From the NCBI GenBank assembly GCA_902513955.1, contig CABXOW010000005.1, positions 22,698-86,697 of the forward strand: a stretch of 64,000 nt of DNA, in the 5' to 3' direction. Numbering within the stretch: position 1 is the first letter of the stretch; the number at the start of each line of letters is the position of its first letter. This DNA comes from an uncultured Pelagibacteraceae bacterium (GTDB taxonomy: Bacteria; Pseudomonadota; Alphaproteobacteria; Pelagibacterales; Pelagibacteraceae). Both the position numbers and the translations under genes were made by a program. Positions 35,034-43,392 of this stretch are shown here, piece after piece. The notes beneath the pieces were generated by a model. That model was given only the letters and a program-made list of their open reading frames with translations. It had not been told where the DNA came from and searched no databases.

Positions 35034-35500
35034 CCCATTACACCAATCATTTGTAGAAATGGATCTCTTAAATAAATATCAAGTACACCATGTAAAAGAT
35101 ACATAAACGCTGCAACAAATGGAAAAGAAAGTAAAAACATTAATATCCATTTTCTCTCACCTAAAAAATAATACGACGCTATTAGAAATAAAGATGTGGT
35201 TAAAAAATAACCAATTTTTAATATGGTAGCTCCATAGATTATTGCAATTAAAACTAAAATAGCTGTTTTCTTATACTCCAAAGATCTATGTTCAACTTTA
35301 ATTGTATTAGGATCTGGTAAAATTAATTTTAATCCTGAAAAAAATAATCCAGCATAACCTAAATAAATCGGAAATGTTCTAGCGTTAAAAGGTGCATTTT
35401 CATCAAATGTAAAAACTTGAATTTGGTAAGCAGTATATAAATAAAATGCTGAAAAAATAAAAAAGAGCAGTGATATAATTTTTGTAGTATTTATATTCAC
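35030..35500 (-). CDS. tctB: Tripartite tricarboxylate transporter small subunit (second system)
   Basis: A 156-residue TctB family protein with four membrane spans (roughly residues 8-24, 47-60, 76-110 and 120-140). It starts at a GTG codon at 35500. That start codon lies inside a strong hairpin followed by a T-rich tract (35464-35506), so initiation and transcription of this gene are probably restricted. Its stop overlaps tctA. Identity rests on position, topology and the ARTFPIYLGYAGLFFSGLKL segment. Confidence 0.8.
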   Translation of the reverse strand: MNINTTKIISLLFFIFSAFYLYTAYQIQVFTFDENAPFNARTFPIYLGYAGLFFSGLKLILPDPNTIKVEHRSLEYKKTAILVLIAIIYGATILKIGYFLTTSLFLIASYYFLGERKWILMFLLSFPFVAAFMYLLHGVLDIYLRDPFLQMIGVMG

Positions 35501-35506
35501 TGCTCT
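35464..35506 (-). terminator. Terminator-like hairpin containing the tctB start codon
   Basis: On the minus strand AGAGCAGTGA (35506-35497) pairs perfectly with TCACTGCTCT (35473-35464). Inside, TATAA pairs with TTATA after one bulged A, leaving a 12-base loop. The stem is followed directly by TTTTTATTTTTT, inside the tctB coding region. It begins 22 bases after the tctC stop. The GTG start of tctB is in the 5' arm. It should attenuate tctBA relative to tctC. Confidence 0.75.
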
Positions 35507-35528
35507 AATTTTTTAATAATCCAAAAGA

Positions 35529-36509
35529 TTATATAACTCCTAATTTCTTCATAAGAGCTGTCATTTCTTCTGTTTGTTTTTCTAAGAAAGAAACAAACTT
35601 GTCACCTGGATTGTAAATATTAACCCAAGCATTTCTTGCTCTAACAGTTTCCCATTCAGAAGTTTTTTGTACATCGCCTAGCATTTTAGCTATAGCATTT
35701 TTATCAGCACTGCTCATACCTGGAGGCCCAAAAAATCCTCTCCAGTTAACGAATTGTACATCATATCCTTGTTCTTTAAGAGTTGGTGCGTCTGGAGCAT
35801 CAGAAACTCTTGAAGGAGCAGTAATACCAATAATTCTTACTTGGTCTCTTGCACCCATAAGTTCACCTAAACCTGTAGAGATAATTTGAGTCTCTCCAGA
35901 TAAAAGTCCAGCTAACGCTTTTCCACCAGCATCATAAGGTATATAAATTACATCATTTGGATTAGCACCTGCAGCTTGGAAAGCTAACGCACCAATTAAA
36001 TGGTCCATACTTCCTCTTACTGATCCACCTGCCATTTTAACAGAGCTTGGATTCTTTTTATATGCATCAACAACATCTTTAAAGTTTTTGAAAGGTGAGT
36101 TTTTTGCAACAGCAATCGCACCATAATCACCAATTACACCAGCGATCGGCACAACGTCTTTATAAGATAAAGTGCCACTTCCACTAACGTAACCTTTGTG
36201 TCTAGTGATTGATCTTAAAACTAATGGTGTAGATTGAACTAAAACAGTGTTTGCAGGTTTAGTATTAATCATAAAAGCTAAAGCTTTACCACCACCACCA
36301 CCTGACATATTTTCAAATGATGCACTTTTTAACATACCAGCTTTAGTTAAAGCTTCTCCAGTACCTCTAGCAGTTCCATCCCAACCACCTCCAGCACCAC
36401 CACCGATTACGAAATGAATTTTATCAATCGCAATTGAACTAGTTGTAGTTGCTGAAAATAATAAGATTGCTGAGAATAATACTGAAACTATTTTTTTTAT
36501 ATTATTCAT
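35529..36509 (-). CDS. tctC: Tripartite tricarboxylate transporter binding protein (second system)
   Basis: A 326-residue Bug/TctC periplasmic binding protein. A signal peptide spans about residues 1-27 (KIVSVLFSAILLFSATTTSSIA). The mature start IHFVIGGGAGGGWDGTARGTGEAL has the ligand-loop glycine cluster of TctC proteins. It is followed by a terminator-like hairpin and then by tctB and tctA. A GAGGGA ribosome site precedes the ATG. It differs strongly from the TctC at 20.6 kb, so the two systems should have different ligands. Confidence 0.87.
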   Translation of the reverse strand: MNNIKKIVSVLFSAILLFSATTTSSIAIDKIHFVIGGGAGGGWDGTARGTGEALTKAGMLKSASFENMSGGGGGKALAFMINTKPANTVLVQSTPLVLRSITRHKGYVSGSGTLSYKDVVPIAGVIGDYGAIAVAKNSPFKNFKDVVDAYKKNPSSVKMAGGSVRGSMDHLIGALAFQAAGANPNDVIYIPYDAGGKALAGLLSGETQIISTGLGELMGARDQVRIIGITAPSRVSDAPDAPTLKEQGYDVQFVNWRGFFGPPGMSSADKNAIAKMLGDVQKTSEWETVRARNAWVNIYNPGDKFVSFLEKQTEEMTALMKKLGVI

Positions 36510-36731
36510 TTTTTTCCCTCATTGGTTTTAAAATACAAAGTTAATTACACTATGAGCATGATTGCAAATAATATAGTATCATACAACCTATAGGTGATTA
36601 AATAATTTGATTAAGTTTTATTGATAATAATAAGTTTAAAAAAAAATAAAATCAAAAAAATCACTTAATTGGTTAATTGAAATAATTCTTTCCTATTATT
36701 TATTTAAAAGTAAATGATAAAAGTATAATCA
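36510..36731. other. 222-base divergent intergenic region
   Basis: This gap separates tctC (minus) from the AbrB-type gene (plus) and must hold promoters for both. It is almost pure A/T. A perfect 10-base palindrome ACCTATAGGT at 36586-36595 lies about 75 bases before tctC and is a possible operator. No gene or structured RNA was found. Confidence 0.4.
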
Positions 36732-37808
36732 ATGAATGAGTCTAAAGTTTTTTTTAATCTTTCAAACTATAAACATCTATTAACTAAAAAATTTCTTTTA
36801 GTAATTTTAATTTCTATCCCAAGTGCAATTGTTGCTGATTATTTTAATATTCCATTAGCTTGGATGTTGGGGCCAATGATCATTACTTCGATTGGAGCGT
36901 TAGCAGGATTAAAAGTTAAAATGCCTAAATTAGCTCTTAGCTCTATTTTAATTATTCTTGGACTACATATTGGTAATTACATTGATCAAAATTTATTTAA
37001 TCAAATGATTAATTGGATTTGGACTTCTATAATAATGCTTATCTATATAATCGTCTGTATTTTGATTGTATCAAAATATCTTCAAAAATTTTCAGGTTAT
37101 GGTGAAAAAGCTTCAATATTCTCTGCAGCACCAGGTGCCTTAGGTCCATTAATGATTTTAGCAGAAAATGAAAAAACCGATTTATCTCAAGTAGCAACTT
37201 CACATTTAATTAGGCTAATTATAATCATAACTGTTATTCCATTTATTATCGTTAATAATACTGGTTCAGAAGCATTACTATTAGATGACTTTGATTACAT
37301 GGGTCAAAATCATCTAAATCTAATTTTACTTATCATTGCATCTTTGTTTTTTATTTTTGTTTTTGATAAAATTAGAGTTCCGGCAGCTTTATTATCTGGA
37401 ACGCTATTTGCTAGTGGATTATTACAAATCACAGATATTGCTTCATACAAACTGCCTGATGCATCTATTAATTTTTGCCTTTTAATACTTGGTGCTTCTG
37501 TCGGATGCAGGTTTGCTGAAAAAACTGTTAAAGAAATTGCTAACAATTCCCTACATAGCATAGTTGCAACAACTATATTGGTATTGCTAGGTTTAATTGC
37601 AGCTTATATTGCAACATTCTTTGTTGATACAAATATTCTAACATTAATATTATCTTTTAGTCCTGGTGGAATTTATGAGGTAGCTGTTATAGCTATTGCT
37701 TTTGATCTAGATCCAGACTTTGTTGCGTTTCATCATATAATAAGATTACTTTTTATACTTTTTACTGTTCCTGTATTTTTAAGAATATTAGAAAAACTTA
37801 AGAAATAA
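36732..37808 (+). CDS. AbrB-family (AbrB duplication) membrane protein
   Basis: A 358-residue membrane protein with about ten spans and an internal duplication. The motif SIPSAIVADYFNIPLAWMLGPMI near residue 33 and its echo VPAALLSGTLFASG near residue 216 are the family marks. A glycine-rich SFSPGGIYEVAVIAIAFDLDPDFVAFHH segment lies near the C-terminus. Despite the name, it is unrelated to the AbrB DNA-binding regulator. Members are often found beside Tct transporters, as here. Function is unproven. Its end overlaps the convergent GT9 gene by 11 bases. Confidence 0.85.
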   Translation: MNESKVFFNLSNYKHLLTKKFLLVILISIPSAIVADYFNIPLAWMLGPMIITSIGALAGLKVKMPKLALSSILIILGLHIGNYIDQNLFNQMINWIWTSIIMLIYIIVCILIVSKYLQKFSGYGEKASIFSAAPGALGPLMILAENEKTDLSQVATSHLIRLIIIITVIPFIIVNNTGSEALLLDDFDYMGQNHLNLILLIIASLFFIFVFDKIRVPAALLSGTLFASGLLQITDIASYKLPDASINFCLLILGASVGCRFAEKTVKEIANNSLHSIVATTILVLLGLIAAYIATFFVDTNILTLILSFSPGGIYEVAVIAIAFDLDPDFVAFHHIIRLLFILFTVPVFLRILEKLKK

Positions 37809-38739
37809 TATCAGACAATCTTTCAAAAACTTTTTCTGCTGACAGCTTAGATAGCTCTGGAGCTTGAATTGCTTTAAAGTTTTCTCTTTCAATACTAACT
37901 TTAAAAGGAGTTGTGTGAGATCCAAATAAAGCAATTCCTTTTGATCCTAAATGAGCCGTCATATGAGCAGGTCCAGTATCATTGGCAACAACAAATGAAC
38001 TATCTTTGATTAATGCTGCTAACTGAGAAATATCTAAAGCTTTACCATTATCTAAAACACAAAGCGCATTAATACTTGATGCTTCTTTAATTTCGCTAGG
38101 TCCAGGTGCTATAACTACTTTAAATTTATTGTCTAATTTCTCATTAATCATAGAAATTAAATCATTATAATAAGGCCATTTCTTAGAAGTTAAATGGGGA
38201 GAGCAAAAAGGAAAAAGAACAATATATTTTTCCAATTGATGGTAATTTTTTATTTGAGATATATCTGATGGGCTCCATGAAAAATCAGGGCTTAAAGTAT
38301 GATTAGTGTTAATTCTAGAACTTTTTAACTGATGGTCAAACCTTGATAAAACTGAGTCTTTATCAAAATCTTCTTTTGTAGTTCCTTCGGGTAATGTGGT
38401 TTCTGTAGATGACCATATATCTTTAGTTGCTTTTGGAAATAATATTTTTTTATAAAATGATGTTCGGCTAGAGTTTTGAAGGTCATAAATTTTAGAAAAT
38501 TTGTATTTCTTAATATTTTTCATCAACGAATATAAGTAAATGAGATTAAATCTTGATAATCGCTTATCTAAAATAACATTCGAAACATGAGGATTTTTTT
38601 TAAATAAATCAAAATACGGTTTTGTTGTTAATAAATGAACTTCATCACCCATGTGATTTTCAGAAATATCTTGAATTGCACCACATGCTTGGGCTATATC
38701 ACCCAAAGAACCATGTTTAATGATTAAAATATTAGACAT
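37798..38739 (-). CDS. GT9-family (heptosyltransferase-like) glycosyltransferase
   Basis: A 313-residue glycosyltransferase family 9 protein, related to WaaC/WaaF heptosyltransferases of lipopolysaccharide core synthesis. It begins ILIIKHGSLGDIAQACGAIQDI, the N-terminal motif of the family. LFPFCSPHLTSKKWPYYNDLI and VANDTGPAHMTAHLGSKGIALFG are the nucleotide-sugar binding segments. The neighbouring DUF6165 gene diverges from it with 32 bases between starts. The sugar transferred is not known. Confidence 0.87.
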   Translation of the reverse strand: MSNILIIKHGSLGDIAQACGAIQDISENHMGDEVHLLTTKPYFDLFKKNPHVSNVILDKRLSRFNLIYLYSLMKNIKKYKFSKIYDLQNSSRTSFYKKILFPKATKDIWSSTETTLPEGTTKEDFDKDSVLSRFDHQLKSSRINTNHTLSPDFSWSPSDISQIKNYHQLEKYIVLFPFCSPHLTSKKWPYYNDLISMINEKLDNKFKVVIAPGPSEIKEASSINALCVLDNGKALDISQLAALIKDSSFVVANDTGPAHMTAHLGSKGIALFGSHTTPFKVSIERENFKAIQAPELSKLSAEKVFERLSDIIS

Positions 38740-38771
38740 ATTTATAACAACTTAACATAGTATATTTTTTA

Positions 38772-39161
38772 ATGAATAAAATTCTAGTTGAAGTATCAGT
38801 TGGTGAATTATTAGACAAAATTTCTATCCTCGAAATTAAACAAGAAAAAATCAAAGATCTTGATAAATTAAAATTTATTAACGAAGAACACTCAATCCTC
38901 AAAGATCAACTAAATAACAATGTTAAATCTGATCAAAAGCTAACTGAACTTTTTGAATCGTTAAAGCAAATTAATGCAAAATTATGGGTAATTGAGGATG
39001 ATAAAAGACAATGTGAAAAAGAAAAAGATTTTACCGATCCTTTTATTAGGCTCTCAAGAGATGTTCATTTCTTGAATGATGATAGAGCAAAAATTAAATT
39101 AGAAATTAATAATCACACAGGTTCAAAGATTAAAGAAATCAAAGAATACACTAGCTACTAA
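38772..39161 (+). CDS. DUF6165 family protein
   Basis: A 129-residue, strongly helical and charged protein. It begins MNKILVEVSVGELLDKISILEIK and contains LWVIEDDKRQCEKEKDFTDPFIRLSRDV, the pattern of the DUF6165 family. Such proteins are commonly encoded next to LPS or glycan genes, as here with the GT9 gene. No enzymatic motif is visible. The 3' end overlaps the convergent PhyH gene by 11 bases. Confidence 0.75.
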   Translation: MNKILVEVSVGELLDKISILEIKQEKIKDLDKLKFINEEHSILKDQLNNNVKSDQKLTELFESLKQINAKLWVIEDDKRQCEKEKDFTDPFIRLSRDVHFLNDDRAKIKLEINNHTGSKIKEIKEYTSY

Positions 39162-39939
39162 AAACTCTAGGAAACCAATCTTCACGCATCAAATCACCTG
39201 ACATTAGATTAATACCATCAAACGGTGGAGAAGTTGGTCCTCCTCTATCAATGTATCTAACATCATCACCTATAAATCTCATTGAAAATGCTCTTCGTGA
39301 TTTAGAGGTATTATTACCAGTTGAACCATGTACGATTTTAAAATTAAATAATACAGCATCACCTAAACTTAATTCTGGGATTAAAATATTTTTTTCAAAT
39401 TCTTCTGATGATGGTAAATCCATAAATGAAGTATCGTCTTTATACCAAGACTGATTAGTTGACCATTTTGTTGGTCTAATTAACTTTGACCATTTATGAG
39501 AGCCTAAAATTAATTGAAGATTATTTTTTTTATCAACTTCATCTAATGGTATCCAAAAACTTCCTGTATCATTACCATCAACACAGTAATAAGGCATATC
39601 TTGATGCCAAGGTGTTTCTTTGTGTGTTCCTGGTTCTTTAATAAAAATATGCTCATGAAAAATTTGAGACGATTTAGAATTATTGGCTTCAGCAACTATT
39701 TGTGCTCCAAGTGAATTAAAGATACAATCCTTAAATTCTTTTATTCTTTCCCAATTACAATAATCTTCAAAAAATCTACCCTTATTGTCATTTACATTTT
39801 CTCTTCCATGTTTACTTGGGTTATCTAAAACTTTTTGAAACCCTTTTTTTAAAGGTTCAATCCATTCCTTAAAAATATCTTTAATAATTATGACACCATT
39901 ATTTTGATAATCTTTAATTTGTTTTTCAGATAAAAACAT
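39151..39939 (-). CDS. Phytanoyl-CoA dioxygenase (PhyH) family protein
   Basis: A 262-residue Fe(II)/2-oxoglutarate-dependent dioxygenase. The metal ligands appear as HQD in ETPWHQDMPYY and a distal His in FKIVHGSTGNN, followed by the Arg of SKSRRAFSMRF that binds 2-oxoglutarate. It is the last gene of an operon with two amino acid ABC permeases, two bases after the second one. Relatives hydroxylate free amino acids, ectoine or lipids, so a small imported nitrogen compound is a reasonable guess for the substrate. Confidence 0.85.
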   Translation of the reverse strand: MFLSEKQIKDYQNNGVIIIKDIFKEWIEPLKKGFQKVLDNPSKHGRENVNDNKGRFFEDYCNWERIKEFKDCIFNSLGAQIVAEANNSKSSQIFHEHIFIKEPGTHKETPWHQDMPYYCVDGNDTGSFWIPLDEVDKKNNLQLILGSHKWSKLIRPTKWSTNQSWYKDDTSFMDLPSSEEFEKNILIPELSLGDAVLFNFKIVHGSTGNNTSKSRRAFSMRFIGDDVRYIDRGGPTSPPFDGINLMSGDLMREDWFPRVFSS

Positions 39940-39941
39940 TT

Positions 39942-40619
39942 TTATTGTTGAAAGCTATACTTTTTCTCTAAAAATTTAATGACATTATGAATGATAAAAG
40001 TCATGAACAAATAAATACCACCCGCAACAATAAAAACTTCTATCGGTTTAAAAGTTGTTGAAATTATATATTTAGCAACACCTGTTAAATCCATTAATGT
40101 TACAGTACTTGCTAAAGACGTTCCTTTCATCATTAATATTATTTCATTTCCATAAGCTGGTAGAGACTGCCTAATAGCAATTGGAATTTGAATTTTAAAA
40201 AATATAATTTTGTTTGAAATTCCTAGGCTTTTTCCTGCCTCAATAACTCCTGGTTTTATTGTTTGAAATGCAGATCTTAATATTTCTGATGTATAAGCAC
40301 CGGTATTTAATGCAAAAGCAATAATTGCACACCAATATGGTTCTTTTAATATTACCCATAAAAATGTTGTTCTTAAATACTCAATTTGACCTAAACCAAA
40401 ATAAATAATAAATATCTGTACTAATAAAGGTGTGCCCCTAAACACATAAGAATAACCATAAGCAAATTTATTAATAAATATATTTTTATTCATTCTCAAA
40501 ATTGCGAAAAATAAACCTAAAAACATTCCTATTATTAAAGAGACAGATAAAAGTTTTAATGTAATTAAGGTAGCATTTAATAACTTTGGAAAACTAGTGA
40601 ACATTAACTCAAAATCCAT
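39942..40619 (-). CDS. Polar amino acid ABC transporter permease (HisM-like)
   Basis: A 225-residue permease with five membrane spans of the HisM/GlnP family. FRGTPLLVQIFIIYFG near residue 60 and the EAA loop EAGKSLGISNKIIFFKIQIPIAIRQSLP near 122-150 are diagnostic. Its ATG shares a base with the stop of the partner permease upstream. It forms a heterodimeric channel with that partner. No ATP-binding subunit is encoded in this operon. Confidence 0.9.
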   Translation of the reverse strand: MDFELMFTSFPKLLNATLITLKLLSVSLIIGMFLGLFFAILRMNKNIFINKFAYGYSYVFRGTPLLVQIFIIYFGLGQIEYLRTTFLWVILKEPYWCAIIAFALNTGAYTSEILRSAFQTIKPGVIEAGKSLGISNKIIFFKIQIPIAIRQSLPAYGNEIILMMKGTSLASTVTLMDLTGVAKYIISTTFKPIEVFIVAGGIYLFMTFIIHNVIKFLEKKYSFQQ

Positions 40620-41311
40620 TAATACACCCTACTATATTTAGCTTCTAATCTATTAATAAATTTCATACTCAAATACGTTAGCAATAAATATAAAACTGCA
40701 GCAAATGAATAGAAGAATAAAGGATCTCTAGTTGAGCCAGCGGCTATATAAGATTGCCTCATAATTTCAACTAAACCTGTAACTGAAATAAGAGAAGTAT
40801 CTTTTAAAGTAATTTGCCAAACATTGCTCAAGTTAGGAATGGCAAGTCTTAACATTTGCGGTAAAATTATTTTATAAAATTGAGCAAATTTACTTACCCC
40901 TAAAACTTTAGCGGCTTCAAACTGGCCTTTGTCTATAGATTGAATGGCTCCACGGAATACTTCTGTTGAATAAGCACCCGAAATAATTCCAATTGCCATT
41001 GAGCCTGTAATGAAAGCATTAATTTCTATATATTCAAAATAACCAAAGATAGAAGCTACATACATGATCGCTCCACTTCCTCCAAAAAAGAAAAGGTAAA
41101 TTACCAAAAGTTCAGGAACACCACGAATTACAGTTGTATAGAAATTTCCAATTAAATTTAATGATTTGTATTTAGAAAGTTTTAATGGGGTAAAAATTAA
41201 AGCGAAAAAAAAACCAACTAACATTGCTGTAACTGATACAGCTATTGTCATTAGGGTTGCATAAAATAATTCATCACCCCAACCTGTTTTGCCAAATGCG
41301 AGAAGCTCCAT
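40619..41311 (-). CDS. Polar amino acid ABC transporter permease (HisQ-like)
   Basis: A 230-residue permease of the HisQ/ArtQ family with five spans. RGVPELLVIYLFFFGG near residue 64 and the EAA loop EAAKVLGVSKFAQFYKIILPQMLRLAIPN are clear. The ATG lies six bases after a perfect 11-base-pair hairpin that separates it from the binding-protein gene. There is no Shine-Dalgarno outside the hairpin. Its stop overlaps the next permease start. Confidence 0.9.
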   Translation of the reverse strand: MELLAFGKTGWGDELFYATLMTIAVSVTAMLVGFFFALIFTPLKLSKYKSLNLIGNFYTTVIRGVPELLVIYLFFFGGSGAIMYVASIFGYFEYIEINAFITGSMAIGIISGAYSTEVFRGAIQSIDKGQFEAAKVLGVSKFAQFYKIILPQMLRLAIPNLSNVWQITLKDTSLISVTGLVEIMRQSYIAAGSTRDPLFFYSFAAVLYLLLTYLSMKFINRLEAKYSRVY

Positions 41312-41317
41312 ATAGAC

Positions 41318-41342
41318 TGGCGACTATATATTATAGTCGCCA
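41318..41342 (-). other. Strong hairpin between binding-protein and permease genes
   Basis: TGGCGACTATA at 41318-41328 is perfectly complementary to TATAGTCGCCA at 41332-41342, with a three-base loop. It starts 13 bases after the binding-protein stop and ends six bases before the HisQ ATG. There is no T-tract, so it should stabilise the upstream message and hamper ribosome loading on hisQ rather than terminate. Confidence 0.75.
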
Positions 41343-41355
41343 AATCTGAAATTAA

Positions 41356-42207
41356 TTACATAGAAGCGTCGAAACCAAAGTGTTTAATAGCAAGTTTGCT
41401 AATAATTCCTTTTTTTCTAGCTTTATCAATTGCTTTGTTGAAGTCTTTTAGGATTTTAGCATCTCTTTTTCCAATAGCGCTATCTCCACCTTGTCTGATT
41501 CCAACACCTACACCATTACCAAATGCACCGCCTGAAAAAGTTGGTCCAACTAGTACAACTGATTTTCCTGATTTGTCGGCATAGTCAGTGAATGCCACTG
41601 CAGCAGCTAATGCAACATCACATCTTCCAGATGTTAAATCTAAGTTTACTTCATCTTGAGTTTTATATGTTCTAACATTCACACTTCCAACATCACCTGA
41701 CTCTAAGAAATTTTGGTGAATAGTTCCTGTTTGAGTACAAACAGTTTTTCCAGCAAGAGCACCTGTTAAAGTTTTAAGAGCTTTTTTAACATCAGATCCA
41801 CCTAAAGTTAAATTAACACCTTCTGGAGTATCCATTCCTTCTAAGCTTGAACCTTTCATAACTGCAAGTGAAGCAACTTCATCTGCGTAACCTTGTGAAA
41901 AAGTAATTGTTTTTTGTCTTTCAGCTGTAATTGACATACCAGCCATAATCGCATCAAACTTTCTCATCAACAAAGCAGGAATCATTCCATCCCAATCTTG
42001 CTCAACAATAGTACATTCATGTTTCATGATTGCACAAAGTTCATTAGCTAATTCAACCTCAAAACCAATAAGATTACCTGAAGCATCTTTTGAGTTCCAT
42101 GGAGGATAAGCACCTTCAGTTCCAATTTTTATTTTATCAGCGTAAACATTTCCGATAATTAATAAAGAAGCAAGAACTGTTAAAATAGTTTTTTTGAATA
42201 TATTCAT
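41356..42207 (-). CDS. Polar amino acid ABC transporter binding protein
   Basis: A 283-residue periplasmic binding protein of the lysine/arginine/ornithine (SBP_bac_3) family. A signal peptide covers residues 1-23 (ending NVYADK). The mature start KIGTEGAYPPWNSKDASGNLIGFEVELANEL is characteristic, and DGMIPALLMRKFDAIMAGMSIT is the second family segment. Cys residues in LCAIMKHEC suggest a disulphide. GGAG-type ribosome site precedes the ATG. Ligand is probably a basic or polar amino acid or opine; it cannot be fixed from sequence. Confidence 0.9.
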   Translation of the reverse strand: MNIFKKTILTVLASLLIIGNVYADKIKIGTEGAYPPWNSKDASGNLIGFEVELANELCAIMKHECTIVEQDWDGMIPALLMRKFDAIMAGMSITAERQKTITFSQGYADEVASLAVMKGSSLEGMDTPEGVNLTLGGSDVKKALKTLTGALAGKTVCTQTGTIHQNFLESGDVGSVNVRTYKTQDEVNLDLTSGRCDVALAAAVAFTDYADKSGKSVVLVGPTFSGGAFGNGVGVGIRQGGDSAIGKRDAKILKDFNKAIDKARKKGIISKLAIKHFGFDASM

Positions 42208-42266
42208 TATTTTCTCCTTTAATTTGGATCAAGTATTTCACAAAATTAATAATTAAAAAAGAAAAA

Positions 42267-43307
42267 TTAATGATTTATTGACGAAGAAAAATTCCAAGAA
42301 CAATCAAAACTAGGTATGTAAACTCTAGATAATTTAGTATTTCCGAAATGATGGTTAAATACGTTTAACCAATTATCAACTTGTTTAGGTTTTTTATCCT
42401 GACTTCCTACTTGTGCAGTAATAACACCTTTTGGTTTTAAAATTCTAATCATTGAGTCCATATTTTTAGCAGCAAGATCTATACAAAACTGATCATCATT
42501 AAGATCAACAAAGATATGATCATAAGTATCTTCGTCTACTGATTTGATATTCTCAAATGCATCTCCCCATACACATTTAACTGAATTTTTTTCTGTAGCT
42601 TTGTTTCCAATATTACCTAAGTGCTTGTTGCAAACATCCACAACCTCTGGATCAAGTTCATACCAATCTATAAAATTAAAATTTTTAGATATACATTCTC
42701 TTGCAACACCGCCATCACCACCTCCAATAATAGCTGCTCTTTCATTGTCCTTATTTAAATTAAGTCCAGCACCAACAAAAGTAGAACTATATAAATGTTC
42801 GTCAGTTGCTGCGACTTGTATTTCTCCATCAATAAACAATGATTTACCAAATTGTTCTAATTCTAAAATTTCAATATGTTGACCAACTTTAGATTTAAAA
42901 TCCTCCAAAACATCATTAACAACATATGATTTTTGTAATCCTGGAGAACTATAGATATCGTGATATAGAGATTTCGTGTCTCTATTAAATTCTTTTTTAA
43001 CTATCCTTTTATGTTTAAATTTTTTTTTTATTATATCGATTGCAATGGATGGGTTTACTTTTCCACATGTAAAAAAATCAAAACTGATAATTCCCTTTTC
43101 TGGAAAAGTATGAAAACTAATATGACTTTCAGCTAACAATGCTAATATTGTAAAACCTTGAGGTTCAAACTTGTATTTAGAAATATTTAGAATTGTCACT
43201 TTTGCAGCTTTTGCAATATCGTAAATTACTTTTTCAAATACAGAAGAGTCATACTCTTTTGTTGTTCCAATTATATCTAAAGTAATATGTTCGCCGACTT
43301 TTGTCAT
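42267..43307 (-). CDS. speE: Fused S-adenosylmethionine decarboxylase - spermidine synthase
   Basis: A bifunctional enzyme of about 346 residues. The N-terminal 115 residues are a complete prokaryotic SpeD: LAESHISFHTFPE holds the Glu-Ser self-cleavage site (Ser61 counted from the ATG at 43307), with the catalytic His five residues and the Cys of DFFTCG 20 residues further, the same spacing as in Thermotoga SpeD. The rest is SpeE: GQHIEILELEQFGKSLFIDGE, GGGDGG for decarboxylated SAM, and an aspartate-rich VDLNDD gate. The frame extends to a TTG at 43322. It makes spermidine from putrescine and releases methylthioadenosine. Confidence 0.9.
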   Translation of the reverse strand: MTKVGEHITLDIIGTTKEYDSSVFEKVIYDIAKAAKVTILNISKYKFEPQGFTILALLAESHISFHTFPEKGIISFDFFTCGKVNPSIAIDIIKKKFKHKRIVKKEFNRDTKSLYHDIYSSPGLQKSYVVNDVLEDFKSKVGQHIEILELEQFGKSLFIDGEIQVAATDEHLYSSTFVGAGLNLNKDNERAAIIGGGDGGVARECISKNFNFIDWYELDPEVVDVCNKHLGNIGNKATEKNSVKCVWGDAFENIKSVDEDTYDHIFVDLNDDQFCIDLAAKNMDSMIRILKPKGVITAQVGSQDKKPKQVDNWLNVFNHHFGNTKLSRVYIPSFDCSWNFSSSINH

Positions 43308-43366
43308 AATATGCTTAACCAATTCTTACTAATCAAATTTTTTACTTCTTTCAAACAAAAAACTAT

Positions 43367-43372
43367 TATAAT
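43367..43372 (+). promoter_or_regulatory. Likely -10 element of the aldolase/dehydrogenase operon
   Basis: TATAAT is 20 bases upstream of the GTG start at 43393, inside the 70-base divergent gap with the SpeD-SpeE gene. A TTTACT hexamer at 43341-43346 is a weak -35 candidate with a long 20-base spacer. A GGGG ribosome site lies at 43381-43384. Confidence 0.4.
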
Positions 43373-43392
43373 ACTTCCCTGGGGTTGTAACT

